The translations under genes were made by a program, and so were the position numbers. Below are positions 18,894-27,722 of a stretch of 64,000 bases of DNA, piece by piece (position 1 is the first letter of the stretch; each line of letters opens with the position of its first letter). This DNA comes from an uncultured Clostridia bacterium (GTDB taxonomy: Bacteria > Bacillota > Clostridia > Oscillospirales > CAG-272): the NCBI GenBank assembly GCA_944381115.1, contig CALWJV010000013.1, positions 62,001 through 126,000 on the forward strand. Reading direction: 5' to 3'. Under the pieces are notes generated by a model. It searched no databases. It was given only the letters and a program-made list of their open reading frames with translations, and was not told the DNA's origin.

Positions 18894-19123
18894 AAATATA
18901 TGCCTCCGCTTTTCCGGAATTTAAAAATTCAGAATTACAATTTTTAAATTAAAAGATACTGCTACTTTAAGATCAGGATAAATTTCAGAACAGCAGATAT
19001 CCGCAAATTCCATTTACAGTATATGATTTTTAACCATTACATGTATTTATTTCATACCTTTTTAAAAAGATGTTACAAATCAGTTATAATTGTTGAAATT
19101 AGCAATGCTTGAAAGCGGGATCA

Positions 19124-19897
19124 TTACCACTTTTTCCAAGGTGCCTCACCGCTGGAATAAAGTTTTTCAAGCATATCCATTTCGCGCTTTGTATCCATAC
19201 ATTGCCAAAAACCTCTGTGCATATACGACATAAGTTCACCTTCGGCAGCAATCCTTTCGAGCGGTTTTTTTTCAAATACAGTGTCATCTCCGTCTATGTA
19301 ATCAAGCACTTCCGGATTAAGGACCATGTATCCTGCATTTATAGGAGCGCCGTCGGTCGCGCTCTTTTCTCTGAAAGAATGGACAGCATTGTCTCCTCCT
19401 ATGTCAAGTACGCCTTTTTGTTGTTCGAGCATTACCGCCGTAAGAGTCGCCATTTTTCCGTGCGATTCATGGAACTTGACAAGGTCGGCTATGTTTACAT
19501 CACATACCCCGTCTCCGTATGTCATCATAAATGTCTCATTTCCGATATACTGCTTGACACGTTTTATACGCCCGCCGGTCATAGTGTTAAGTCCGGTATC
19601 GACAACGGTAACTTTCCAAGGTTCTGCATGCATATTGTGAATTATCATTTTGTTACCTACGGTAAAATCAAAGGTAACGTCCGACGTATGCAGAAAATAA
19701 TCGGCAAACCATTCCTTTATAACATGCTGTTTATATCCTGCACAGATAATAAAATCATTAAAGCCGTAGTATGAGTATTCTTTCATTATGTGCCAAAGCA
19801 TCGGCATTCCGCCTATTTCTATCATAGGCTTAGGTTTGTACTGAGACTCCTCGGATATTCGTGTTCCGTATCCGCCTGCCAAAAGAACTACCTTCAT
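19124..19897 (-). CDS. ddhA: Glucose-1-phosphate cytidylyltransferase
   Basis: A 257-residue nucleotidyltransferase forming CDP-glucose from CTP and glucose-1-phosphate. The N-terminal LAGGYGTRISEESQYKPKPM is the diagnostic loop of RfbF/DdhA, with IGGMPMLWHIMKEY and MMTYGDGVCDV further on. The family is specific enough to identify the nucleotide as CDP. The ATG at 19897 has an AAGGA site. It is the first committed enzyme of the sugar pathway encoded by the following genes. Confidence 0.95.
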   Translation of the reverse strand: MKVVLLAGGYGTRISEESQYKPKPMIEIGGMPMLWHIMKEYSYYGFNDFIICAGYKQHVIKEWFADYFLHTSDVTFDFTVGNKMIIHNMHAEPWKVTVVDTGLNTMTGGRIKRVKQYIGNETFMMTYGDGVCDVNIADLVKFHESHGKMATLTAVMLEQQKGVLDIGGDNAVHSFREKSATDGAPINAGYMVLNPEVLDYIDGDDTVFEKKPLERIAAEGELMSYMHRGFWQCMDTKREMDMLEKLYSSGEAPWKKW

Positions 19898-19934
19898 AAT
19901 TTCCTTCTTTCCGTCATCATCGACCCAAATTAAT

Positions 19935-22106
19935 TTATTTCAAGTATTTTTGTATTTCCACTCTGTTAAATATTACCTCGCTGTCGGTTTTGTTATAAAG
20001 ACGAAATTCAATCGCCCGAACATTATTTTCAAGTATAATTTCGCACCTTATTTCGGTATCGCTTTTTAATATTTCGTAAACAGGAACAGTTATACCGTCT
20101 TCGGAAAAAATTCCGTATTCTGCATTTTTCAGACCGCTCCCGGTTATTTTTATAAAATATTTTCCCTCATCAAGTGAAACAGCAGGACTGCAAACCGTTC
20201 CTCCGTTTCCGAGAGTATGACCGAAAAATCCGTAAGAATTCGGTCCAGAAGTCTGCATCTGCCCTCCGCTGTAAACCTGCTTTTGAGGATAATTGGTATA
20301 TACAGCAGTATCAACCGTGATCCCATTGTTACTTATATATCCTCTTAAATCATAAAATATTAGATTACCGTTTTCACTTACCTTTTTTTCTCCGAGATTT
20401 TCAGTAAAGAAATCAGTAAGAACAGTAAGGTTTTCCGGTGTATATGCACGGGCATCAATGTAGATCCCTGTAAATCCCGCCCGGCAGACCGTATCAAGTT
20501 GCTCTTTGGGTGCAAGAGCAAATACATAGTCGAGCCACATGTCAGTTTCTCTTCCTCGTGTTCCGCCGTAACTCCAGCGAAGAGTATCGGAATTAATATA
20601 ACCTACATAAAGGTGATAATCCATCATATTGTTTACAGGACCCGCTTCGGGGGTTTGCTGGTAAGGATACTGAAACACCATTGCATCTTCTCCGAGAGTT
20701 TCCTCAATATTTTCAACAAATGTTTTGTCGGAATTATACTGAGATTTATTGTACTCAAATTCCGCATCGTGTGAGCCGAAACTCGGTAAAAGTTCCGCGA
20801 CGCAAAGTGTCATTACTGCAACTGATCCGATAATACAAGCCTTTCTTACTTTTTCTTTTTTGAAAAGTGTTTCACTGTCAAGCATTTTCTGCAAAACCAT
20901 ACACAGAAACAAGATACTTATAAACGATATAAATATTGATATCCTATTATATCCTCTGATCATCTGTACGACAAATGCAAACAGACTTGAAAAACCGCCG
21001 ACTGTCGCAAAAAGTACAGCACATAAATTCATAACCGAAAGTGCGTGAAGAATTTTTCCGTCGTTATTTTTGTCCTTTCTTAAAAAAAGAAAGAGAAAAG
21101 AAAGAAGGAACCCTATAATACCGAAAATTCCGAGATAGGAACCTTTATTTTCATTTATAAGCAGCATATTGCCGTTATAAGTGTCAATTATTTTCTGTAC
21201 AAACCCAATGCCAAGTGAATTCAGAGGAATAAATAACTGCGAGATTTTAAGCCCGTAAGTTTCCGCTTCTCCCATTGAGCGGATAACCGCCGTCAGATTT
21301 TTTCCGTTTATTGCGTTATATACAAAGGACGGTACAACTGCAATAAACATAAAAACACCTATGGTAACAATTGTCTTTAAAGGTGTCAAAACAGATTTTA
21401 ACTTTCCGGTATTGATTAAATTGCATAGTGCGACAACACAAAGAAAGAAGCAGGTAAAGAAAGCATAATAACCTATACCGTTATTTGCAATAAGCAATGC
21501 AAAAATTATTGTTAAAATATTTTTTCTGTTTTTGAAAAAAGTTCTGTCAACTTTCAGATATCCGTCATCTTCACTGATCTGTAATGCCCATATGCACAAA
21601 AGCACCGAAAGCGGAATAAAGTAGCAGGCAGAAAGTGAAAAATGTCCGGTACCTCTGAAAAATATATACGGTGTAAAAGAAAATATAACAGAACCAAATG
21701 CGGAAATCACTCTTCCTATTTTAAGAGTTCGGAATACGCAGAAAGCAGATACTGCGCACATCGGAAAGATAAGTAGGTACCTGATATTATTTGCCGCTAT
21801 CGGGTCCCAAACAAACAGAGAAATTATTTTTGCAAAAATGAGGTCAAAATTTAAAAGAAGGTTTGCAGTAAAGTCAAATTGATTAGTTCCGAACGGCGCA
21901 CCTATTCTGTCATTGAACCAAAACCAACCGCTTTCTTTAAGTAATTTTGCGGTTACAAGGCTTGAAAAATCGTCTCCTCCTCCATAGTTGAAGGGTATAA
22001 AAATACCGTATCTGGCAAATCCCTGAAATATAAACACAGCCCAAAATGCAAACAGAGCTACACCCACACAGGTGAAAAGATCCGCATGCTTTTTAAGGAT
22101 TTTCAT
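19935..22106 (-). CDS. Large GT-C-like membrane glycosyltransferase, paralogue 2
   Basis: A 723-residue protein with about eleven to thirteen membrane segments in the first 450 residues and a 270-residue outside domain. The first extracytoplasmic loop has a paired-acid motif (YGGGDDFSS), as in GT-C glycosyltransferases, followed by SGWFWFNDRIGAPFG; overall it also recalls YfhO-like membrane proteins. It is a tandem copy of the next gene, with long near-identical stretches (FRYLLIFPMCAVSAFC-like, LIANNGIGYYAFFTCFFL, DTLRWSYGGT) and a diverged C-terminal beta-rich end. A role in transferring a lipid-linked sugar onto a surface polymer fits the GtrA/GtrB pair downstream. ATG 22106 with GAGAGG is preferred over 22148. 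Confidence 0.72.
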   Translation of the reverse strand: MKILKKHADLFTCVGVALFAFWAVFIFQGFARYGIFIPFNYGGGDDFSSLVTAKLLKESGWFWFNDRIGAPFGTNQFDFTANLLLNFDLIFAKIISLFVWDPIAANNIRYLLIFPMCAVSAFCVFRTLKIGRVISAFGSVIFSFTPYIFFRGTGHFSLSACYFIPLSVLLCIWALQISEDDGYLKVDRTFFKNRKNILTIIFALLIANNGIGYYAFFTCFFLCVVALCNLINTGKLKSVLTPLKTIVTIGVFMFIAVVPSFVYNAINGKNLTAVIRSMGEAETYGLKISQLFIPLNSLGIGFVQKIIDTYNGNMLLINENKGSYLGIFGIIGFLLSFLFLFLRKDKNNDGKILHALSVMNLCAVLFATVGGFSSLFAFVVQMIRGYNRISIFISFISILFLCMVLQKMLDSETLFKKEKVRKACIIGSVAVMTLCVAELLPSFGSHDAEFEYNKSQYNSDKTFVENIEETLGEDAMVFQYPYQQTPEAGPVNNMMDYHLYVGYINSDTLRWSYGGTRGRETDMWLDYVFALAPKEQLDTVCRAGFTGIYIDARAYTPENLTVLTDFFTENLGEKKVSENGNLIFYDLRGYISNNGITVDTAVYTNYPQKQVYSGGQMQTSGPNSYGFFGHTLGNGGTVCSPAVSLDEGKYFIKITGSGLKNAEYGIFSEDGITVPVYEILKSDTEIRCEIILENNVRAIEFRLYNKTDSEVIFNRVEIQKYLK

Positions 22107-22190
22107 ATATTTACCTCTCTTTGATGTTTTGAAAAACTCGTCGTGCACACTTTGTATAAAACCCGTCTTCCTGACTTTTTTCTTAAGATC

Positions 22191-24353
22191 TTATTTTTCA
22201 GGTATAATCTCTATTTTATAAAACTCAACCGCATTATCGGTATTGTTGTAAAGTTTGAATTCAACCCTTGATACTTTCTTTTCAAATATTACCGTATACC
22301 TTATTTCGGTATCGCTCTTTGACACTTCATTGATACCAATTGAGGTTCCACCGACAGTAAGGCCGTATTCGGCAGTACCCAGCCCTTTTCCGTATATTAC
22401 CACCGTATAAGTTCCCCGATCAAAGACCGTTCCTGGACCGTAAACCTCCGATCCTTTTTGGAGAGTAACGCTACTGAAACCATGGGTAACAGTGCCGCTG
22501 AATTCCATCTGTGCGATACCGTAAACATTATTTTGCGTATAGTCCGTATATACCGAAGGATCAATGTTGATTCCGTTTTCAGCAATATACGCTCTGAGAT
22601 CGTAAAACATAAGGTTTCCGTTTTCACTTATTTTGCCTTTTCCGAGATATTTTGAAAAAGTATCGGTAATAGTATTAAGCCGAGCAGCATCATATGCACG
22701 TGTATCTATATAAATCCCGGTAAACCCGGCCCGGCAAATTGTATCGATCTGATCCTTTGCCGAAAGTGTCGAAACATAGCGGAGCCATTTGTCGGTCTCT
22801 CTTCCTTTTGTTCCGCCGTAACTCCACCGGAGAGTATCGGAGTTAATATATCCGGCATACAGATGGTAATCCATCATACCGTTTACTGCTCCGCCTTCGG
22901 GAGTAGGGTGATACGGATACTGAAACACCATTGCATTTTTGCCAAGTGTCTCTTCTATATCAGACACGAACGCTTTGTCAGACATATATTGTGCTTTATT
23001 TATTTCAAATTCCTCATCATGCATACCGTAAGAAGGAAAAAGTTCTATAATGCCGAGCGACATTATCAAGGCAGAACCTATTACAAATGACCTTTTGATT
23101 TTTTGGTTCTTGAAAAGAGTCTTGCTTTCATATGCTCTTTGCATAACAGTACAAAGAAAAAGAATACTTATAAACGATATGAAAATAGATATTCTGTTAT
23201 AACTTCTGATACTTGGAATAATAAACGATACCATGCTTGAAAAACCGCCGACTGTCGCCAAGATAACTGCCAGAATATTCATTTCGGAAAGCAGATAGAG
23301 CATTTGACCGCTATCGCCATTTTTTTCTTTTCTGACAAGAAAAATAAGTGAAAATATGAATCCGATTATCCCCGGTATTCCCAGATATGCTCCTCTGTTT
23401 TCATTTACAAGTGGCATAAAGTTATTATATCCGTCTATTATTGTTTGCAAAAAACCTATTCCATGCGAATTCAACGGAAGAAAAAGCTGTGATATTTTAA
23501 GTCCGTAAATCTCCGCTCCGGCAGAAAGATCTCTGGCAACCTCCGGGTTGCTGCCGTATACTGCATTAGCAATAAATGCCGGTGTAAGAGCAATAACGGT
23601 AAAAAAAACTATCGCACTTACTGTTTTAAGAGGTACTGTAACGCTCTTCAGGTTTCCGGTGTTAATCAAGTTACAAAGTGCAACAACGCAAAGAAAGAAA
23701 CAGGTAAAAAACGCGTAATACCCTATACCGTTATTTGCAATAAGCAGTGCAAAAATAACAGTCAGAACATTTTTTCTGCTTTTAAAAAAAGAGCTGTTTA
23801 ATTTTAAATATCCGTCTTGCTCTGTGTTGCCCGCCCAGATACAAAGGAGTATCGAAAGCGGTATAAAATAGCAGGCAGAAAGCGAAAAATGCCCTATACC
23901 TCTAAAAAAAATATACGGAGTCAGGGCAAAGGCAACGGATCCGAAAGCAGAGATAACTCTGCCTATTTTAAGTGTACGAAGTACGCAGAAAGCGGAGACA
24001 GCACACATGGGAAATATAAGAAGATATCGAAAATTATTTGCTGCTATCGGGTCCCTGATAAACAGTGAGATCACTTTAGCAATAATAAGATCAACGTTCA
24101 AAAGAAGGTTTGCAGTAAAGTCAAAAGAGTTAGCACCAAATGGTGCGCCTATTCTGTCATTGAACCAAAACCATCCGCTCTCTTTTAAAAGTTTTGCAGT
24201 CACTATACCGGAATAATCATCTCCGCCTGCATAACTGAACGGTATACTAAGGCCGTATTTTGCGAAACCCAGAAAAAAAAAGGCGACCAAAAATACAAAG
24301 ACCGCAATGCCGGTACAAGTAAACATATCGGCATTCTTTTTCAAAACCTTCAT
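22191..24353 (-). CDS. Large GT-C-like membrane glycosyltransferase, paralogue 1
   Basis: A 720-residue paralogue of the following gene and the first gene of the long minus-strand operon. It has the same plan: short cytoplasmic N-terminus (MKVLKKNADMFTC), many membrane helices, an acidic first outer loop (YAGGDDYSG), SGWFWFNDRIGAPFG, and a soluble C-terminal region that starts near residue 440 (FPSYGMHDEEFE). The two copies differ most in the last 150 residues, suggesting different acceptors or partners. No characterised family member can be named from sequence alone; GT-C fold membership is inferred from topology and the acidic loop. GAGGAG precedes the ATG. Confidence 0.72.
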   Translation of the reverse strand: MKVLKKNADMFTCTGIAVFVFLVAFFFLGFAKYGLSIPFSYAGGDDYSGIVTAKLLKESGWFWFNDRIGAPFGANSFDFTANLLLNVDLIIAKVISLFIRDPIAANNFRYLLIFPMCAVSAFCVLRTLKIGRVISAFGSVAFALTPYIFFRGIGHFSLSACYFIPLSILLCIWAGNTEQDGYLKLNSSFFKSRKNVLTVIFALLIANNGIGYYAFFTCFFLCVVALCNLINTGNLKSVTVPLKTVSAIVFFTVIALTPAFIANAVYGSNPEVARDLSAGAEIYGLKISQLFLPLNSHGIGFLQTIIDGYNNFMPLVNENRGAYLGIPGIIGFIFSLIFLVRKEKNGDSGQMLYLLSEMNILAVILATVGGFSSMVSFIIPSIRSYNRISIFISFISILFLCTVMQRAYESKTLFKNQKIKRSFVIGSALIMSLGIIELFPSYGMHDEEFEINKAQYMSDKAFVSDIEETLGKNAMVFQYPYHPTPEGGAVNGMMDYHLYAGYINSDTLRWSYGGTKGRETDKWLRYVSTLSAKDQIDTICRAGFTGIYIDTRAYDAARLNTITDTFSKYLGKGKISENGNLMFYDLRAYIAENGINIDPSVYTDYTQNNVYGIAQMEFSGTVTHGFSSVTLQKGSEVYGPGTVFDRGTYTVVIYGKGLGTAEYGLTVGGTSIGINEVSKSDTEIRYTVIFEKKVSRVEFKLYNNTDNAVEFYKIEIIPEK

Positions 24354-24396
24354 TACTTCTCCTCTTATATTTTATAATAAATATAATATTTTTTAC

Positions 24397-24425
24397 ATTA
24401 TACCACACAATAATCTAAATGTCAA
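24397..24425 (-). promoter_or_regulatory. Perfect sigma-A promoter of the deoxysugar operon
   Basis: On the minus strand TTGACA (24425-24420), a 17-base spacer and TATAAT (24402-24397) match consensus exactly. Transcription would start near 24390, about 37 bases before the first gene. The next convincing terminator in this direction is at 8763-8813, so a transcript of up to about 15.6 kb is possible. Confidence 0.9.
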
Positions 24426-24525
24426 CTCTTTTTTATAACCGCTTTCAGAGGTATAATATTGTATGTAAGCATATTTTTTCGGATGCCAGCATATTCTTGT
24501 AAAAAAAAGCGAAAGGAAAAGCGTT

Positions 24526-25722
24526 ATGAAAAAAACAACCGTTTTGACCGCTGTATTGCTTATTTTAGCCACTTTAATGTCACTTTTCTGTTCTGCCGGC
24601 GGAGTGGACGAACCTTCAAATGAAACAACAGAAACTCCGGTAACCGATGCTTTTGCACAGTTTACCGCAGAAAGCGATGCAAAATCCTTAATTCTGATCG
24701 AAGCGGAAACCGGTACAGTTCTTTATGAAAAGAACGCAGATGCACCGTTACCCCCTGCTTCTGTAACAAAAGTCATGACAATGTTGCTCGTCATGGAGGC
24801 GATCGACAGCGGCAGAATTTCCCCAGACGACCTTGTAACAGTAAGTGAAACTGCGGCTTCAATGGGAGGTTCACAGGTATTTCTTGAGCCGGGGGAACAA
24901 ATGAGCGTAAGCGAACTGTTAAAATGCGTTACGGTAGTATCGGCAAACGATGCCTGTGTTGCTCTTGCGGAACATATCAGCGGCAGTGAAGAAGCATTTG
25001 TTGCACTTATGAATCAAAGAGCCGCAGAACTAGGAATGAGTCACACAAATTTTGAAAACACAAACGGTCTTGACGACACCACAGTAAACCATGTCATATC
25101 GGCAAGAGATATTTCAATAATGAGCCGTGAGTTGATAACAAAGCATGCAAAAATACTGGAGTATTCTTCTATCTGGATGGACAGCATAAGAAACGGCGAA
25201 TTCGGTCTGACAAACACCAACAGACTTATACGTTTTTACTCCGGTGCAAATGGGTTAAAGACCGGATCTACATCAAAAGCCGGATTCTGTATAAGTGCAA
25301 GTGCAAAAAGAAACGGCATGCAACTCATATGTGTTGTAATGGGTGCATCCACCCGTGACAGCCGAAATGAGATCGCTAAAAAACTTTTTGACTATGGCTT
25401 TGCAAATTTTGCTTATGAAAACTTTACCCCTAAATCGCTTGACGGAATAAAAGTTATAGGCGGAAGTCAAGAGACACTTCCATTGGTATATGAGCGTTAC
25501 CACACTCTTACCGACAAAGCCAATGCCGGAAAGATCAAAGAAGAGATTATACTTCCCGAAACCGTAAATGCACCTATCAACGAAGGTGATACCGTCGGCA
25601 CGGTAAAATACACTTTGGGAGACGAAGTTTTGGCAGAAATTCCAATAAAAGCATCATTAACAGTCGGACGCATAACTTTTAAAGAACTGCTACATAAACT
25701 TTTCAGCGCATTTATTTATTAA
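24526..25722 (+). CDS. D-alanyl-D-alanine carboxypeptidase, DacF/PBP5 type
   Basis: A 398-residue S11-family penicillin-binding protein that trims the terminal D-Ala from peptidoglycan stem peptides. A signal peptide covers about residues 1-24. The three active-site motifs are complete: SVTK (Ser79-Lys82), SAN (139-141) and KTG (245-247). The C-terminal beta domain (PBP5_C) is present and the end (LLHKLFSAFIY) could form a short amphipathic membrane anchor. GAAAGGAAAAGCGTT precedes the ATG. A TATAAT at 24452-24457 may be its -10 element but no good -35 is visible. It diverges from the deoxysugar operon. Confidence 0.92.
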   Translation: MKKTTVLTAVLLILATLMSLFCSAGGVDEPSNETTETPVTDAFAQFTAESDAKSLILIEAETGTVLYEKNADAPLPPASVTKVMTMLLVMEAIDSGRISPDDLVTVSETAASMGGSQVFLEPGEQMSVSELLKCVTVVSANDACVALAEHISGSEEAFVALMNQRAAELGMSHTNFENTNGLDDTTVNHVISARDISIMSRELITKHAKILEYSSIWMDSIRNGEFGLTNTNRLIRFYSGANGLKTGSTSKAGFCISASAKRNGMQLICVVMGASTRDSRNEIAKKLFDYGFANFAYENFTPKSLDGIKVIGGSQETLPLVYERYHTLTDKANAGKIKEEIILPETVNAPINEGDTVGTVKYTLGDEVLAEIPIKASLTVGRITFKELLHKLFSAFIY

Positions 25723-25939
25723 ATAATGTCTGACCGTACCGTTTTTATTATCTGCGCAAACCGTTTTTCATTTTCATATACTTAAACTTTCAACGTATTT
25801 GCGGTATCCTTGCATTATGTTTTTTTAGAAAGAATAATATTCAAAATCAAAGAAAAAGGATCCGATACTGTCCTGAATATGTCAGTAAAAGACGGGTAAG
25901 GTATAATCGGATATAAATGATATAAATATTGATAATATC

Positions 25940-26752
25940 ATGATAAAAAGAAAAAAATTTTATGACGCAGGAATAATAGGCGGTATGGGTCCTGCCGCTA
26001 CCGCGGAATTGTTCAGAAAAACAGTTTCTTTTACTGAAGCAAAAAGTGACAGTCAGCATATAAGCCTTTGCATTTTAAACGTTCCTTACATTCCCGACAG
26101 GACCGATTTTATTTTAGGAAACAGGACCTTCGGAAAACCTGCACCTTCTCCGTTAAAGATAATAAAAAAACAGATACACATATTAAAAAAACTGCATTGC
26201 GGTTTTTTTGCGATTCCCTGTAACACTGCACATTATTTTTATAAGTATTACGAAAAAATACGCGGTATAACATTTATAAATATGGTCAGTCAGACTTTAA
26301 AATATACCGTATTCCGCCATCCGGATAAAAACATCTGCGTACTTGCAACGCCGGGTACCGTAAAAAGCGATATTTACGGCGCACATGCAATCAGTATAAA
26401 CAAGGGAAAAATAAGCCCTCTGCCGGTGATACGATACCCTTCAGACAGTATAAACAAAGAAATATCGGAAATTATAAGCGAGATTAAAAGCGGAAAAATT
26501 CCGTCAGACTCAAAAATTGAAGATCTTAAAATTCTGTTAAAAAGCGAATATGACTCTGAAAACACTGTTTATATATTAGGTTGCACAGAACTTTCGTTAA
26601 TAACAGAAAAATTTAAAGATTTTACAATTGTTGACAGTACTGAAGTTTTGGCTGCAAGTATAGTATTCGCCTGCAAAAAGAATATAAATAAAGAAATACC
26701 CGGTCTTTGGAAATCGTTTTTCAAACGACACGCTGATCTTAAAACTTTATAA
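25940..26752 (+). CDS. Aspartate/glutamate racemase family protein
   Basis: A 270-residue PLP-independent amino-acid racemase. Both catalytic cysteines are in their usual contexts: Cys94 in AIPCNTAHYF and Cys215 in YILGCTELSL; the N-terminal GIIGGMGPAATAELF is the family opening. It could make D-Asp, D-Glu or another D-amino acid; the YgeA/RacX branch has broad specificity. No Shine-Dalgarno sequence is visible before the ATG, and a TATAAT at 25902-25907 would give a leader of only about 26 bases, so it may be poorly translated or start by an unusual route. It is unlike MurI in its opening motif. Confidence 0.85.
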   Translation: MIKRKKFYDAGIIGGMGPAATAELFRKTVSFTEAKSDSQHISLCILNVPYIPDRTDFILGNRTFGKPAPSPLKIIKKQIHILKKLHCGFFAIPCNTAHYFYKYYEKIRGITFINMVSQTLKYTVFRHPDKNICVLATPGTVKSDIYGAHAISINKGKISPLPVIRYPSDSINKEISEIISEIKSGKIPSDSKIEDLKILLKSEYDSENTVYILGCTELSLITEKFKDFTIVDSTEVLAASIVFACKKNINKEIPGLWKSFFKRHADLKTL

Positions 26753-26788
26753 CATTTTGCGGTATAAACTTTTATATGAAAGAAAAGA

Positions 26789-26824
26789 CTTGTAATAAAT
26801 GTAATTAAAAACATTTATTACAAG
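26789..26824 (+). terminator. A+T-rich inverted repeat, possible terminator
   Basis: A 14-bp perfect stem (cttgtaataaatgt / acatttattacaag) with an 8-base loop, 37 bases after the racemase gene. The downstream T run is weak (cctgtttcgttt), so a regulatory dyad in the spoVT leader is an alternative. Confidence 0.5.
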
Positions 26825-26952
26825 CCTGTTTCGTTTACAAACTTTTTTCCGCTTTTTGAAAAAAGAAAATTTTTTACATAATATTCCGTTTGAAGTAAAT
26901 AATAATATCAGCGACGTTTTCGCAACATTAAAATTAAAAAGGAAAAATATAT

Positions 26953-27504
26953 ATGAAAGCAACCGGAATAGTAAGAAGGATAGACGACTTAGGACGTGTC
27001 GTTATACCAAAAGAAATCAGAAGGACTATGCGGATTCGCGAAGGCGACCCGCTTGAAATTTACACAGATCGCGAAGGCGAGGTCATTTTTAAAAAGTATT
27101 CCCCAATAGGCGAACTTAATTCTTTTGCCTCTCAATACGCGGAAACACTTTATAAGACCTGCGATCTTTCTATAATAATAACCGATCGCGATACCGTTAT
27201 AGCCACAGCAGGCGTGCCAAAAAAAGAATACGCCGAAAAAAGAATTTCGGCGGATCTTGAAAAAATAACCGAAAACCGTAGTATGTATCAGTATAAAAAC
27301 GGAGACAGAAAACTTTCCGTTATAGACGATGCCGGAGGAACGCATTTTCTTTCCTGTGCAATGCCTATAATCTCCGAAGGGGATGTTATAGGCTGTGTAG
27401 CATCGGTCCTCCCGGAAACCGAAAACGGTGAAAGCCGCAATGTTGATACAGAATTAAAACTGATAAAATCGGCGGCTTTTTTCCTTGGAAGCCAGTTGAT
27501 TTGA
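26953..27504 (+). CDS. spoVT: Stage V sporulation regulator SpoVT
   Basis: A 183-residue AbrB-family regulator. The N-terminal swapped-hairpin DNA-binding domain (MKATGIVRRIDDLGRVVIPK, followed by EIRRTMRIREGDPLEIY) is nearly invariant in SpoVT, and the rest forms the GAF-like domain (about 60-183) that distinguishes SpoVT from the short AbrB. In Bacillus it tunes sigma-G genes in the forespore. AAAAAGGA precedes the ATG. Its presence argues for a spore-forming or recently spore-forming lineage. A terminator follows at 27571. Confidence 0.93.
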   Translation: MKATGIVRRIDDLGRVVIPKEIRRTMRIREGDPLEIYTDREGEVIFKKYSPIGELNSFASQYAETLYKTCDLSIIITDRDTVIATAGVPKKEYAEKRISADLEKITENRSMYQYKNGDRKLSVIDDAGGTHFLSCAMPIISEGDVIGCVASVLPETENGESRNVDTELKLIKSAAFFLGSQLI

Positions 27505-27570
27505 ATCCTAAATAAAACAGATTTTTAAACAGCGGTATTAAAAAATCATAGATCTGCCTGTTTACTATCT

Positions 27571-27609
27571 AAAAAGCGGTCTCTTTCTTTACGATCGAGA
27601 CCGCTTTTT
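27571..27609. terminator. Bidirectional terminator between spoVT and the DUF362 gene
   Basis: A 13-bp perfect stem (27571-27583 with 27597-27609) with a 13-base loop, starting A5 and ending T5, between two convergent genes. Confidence 0.9.
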
Positions 27610-27722
27610 CATTTTCATATAACTGCTACAATAAAAAAATTTTAAAAGCCGTGTTTTTATTAAAAAACAGTTTTTCGGGTATATACAAAATAATTCCGAT
27701 CTGTATGTAAAATCAAGACGGA

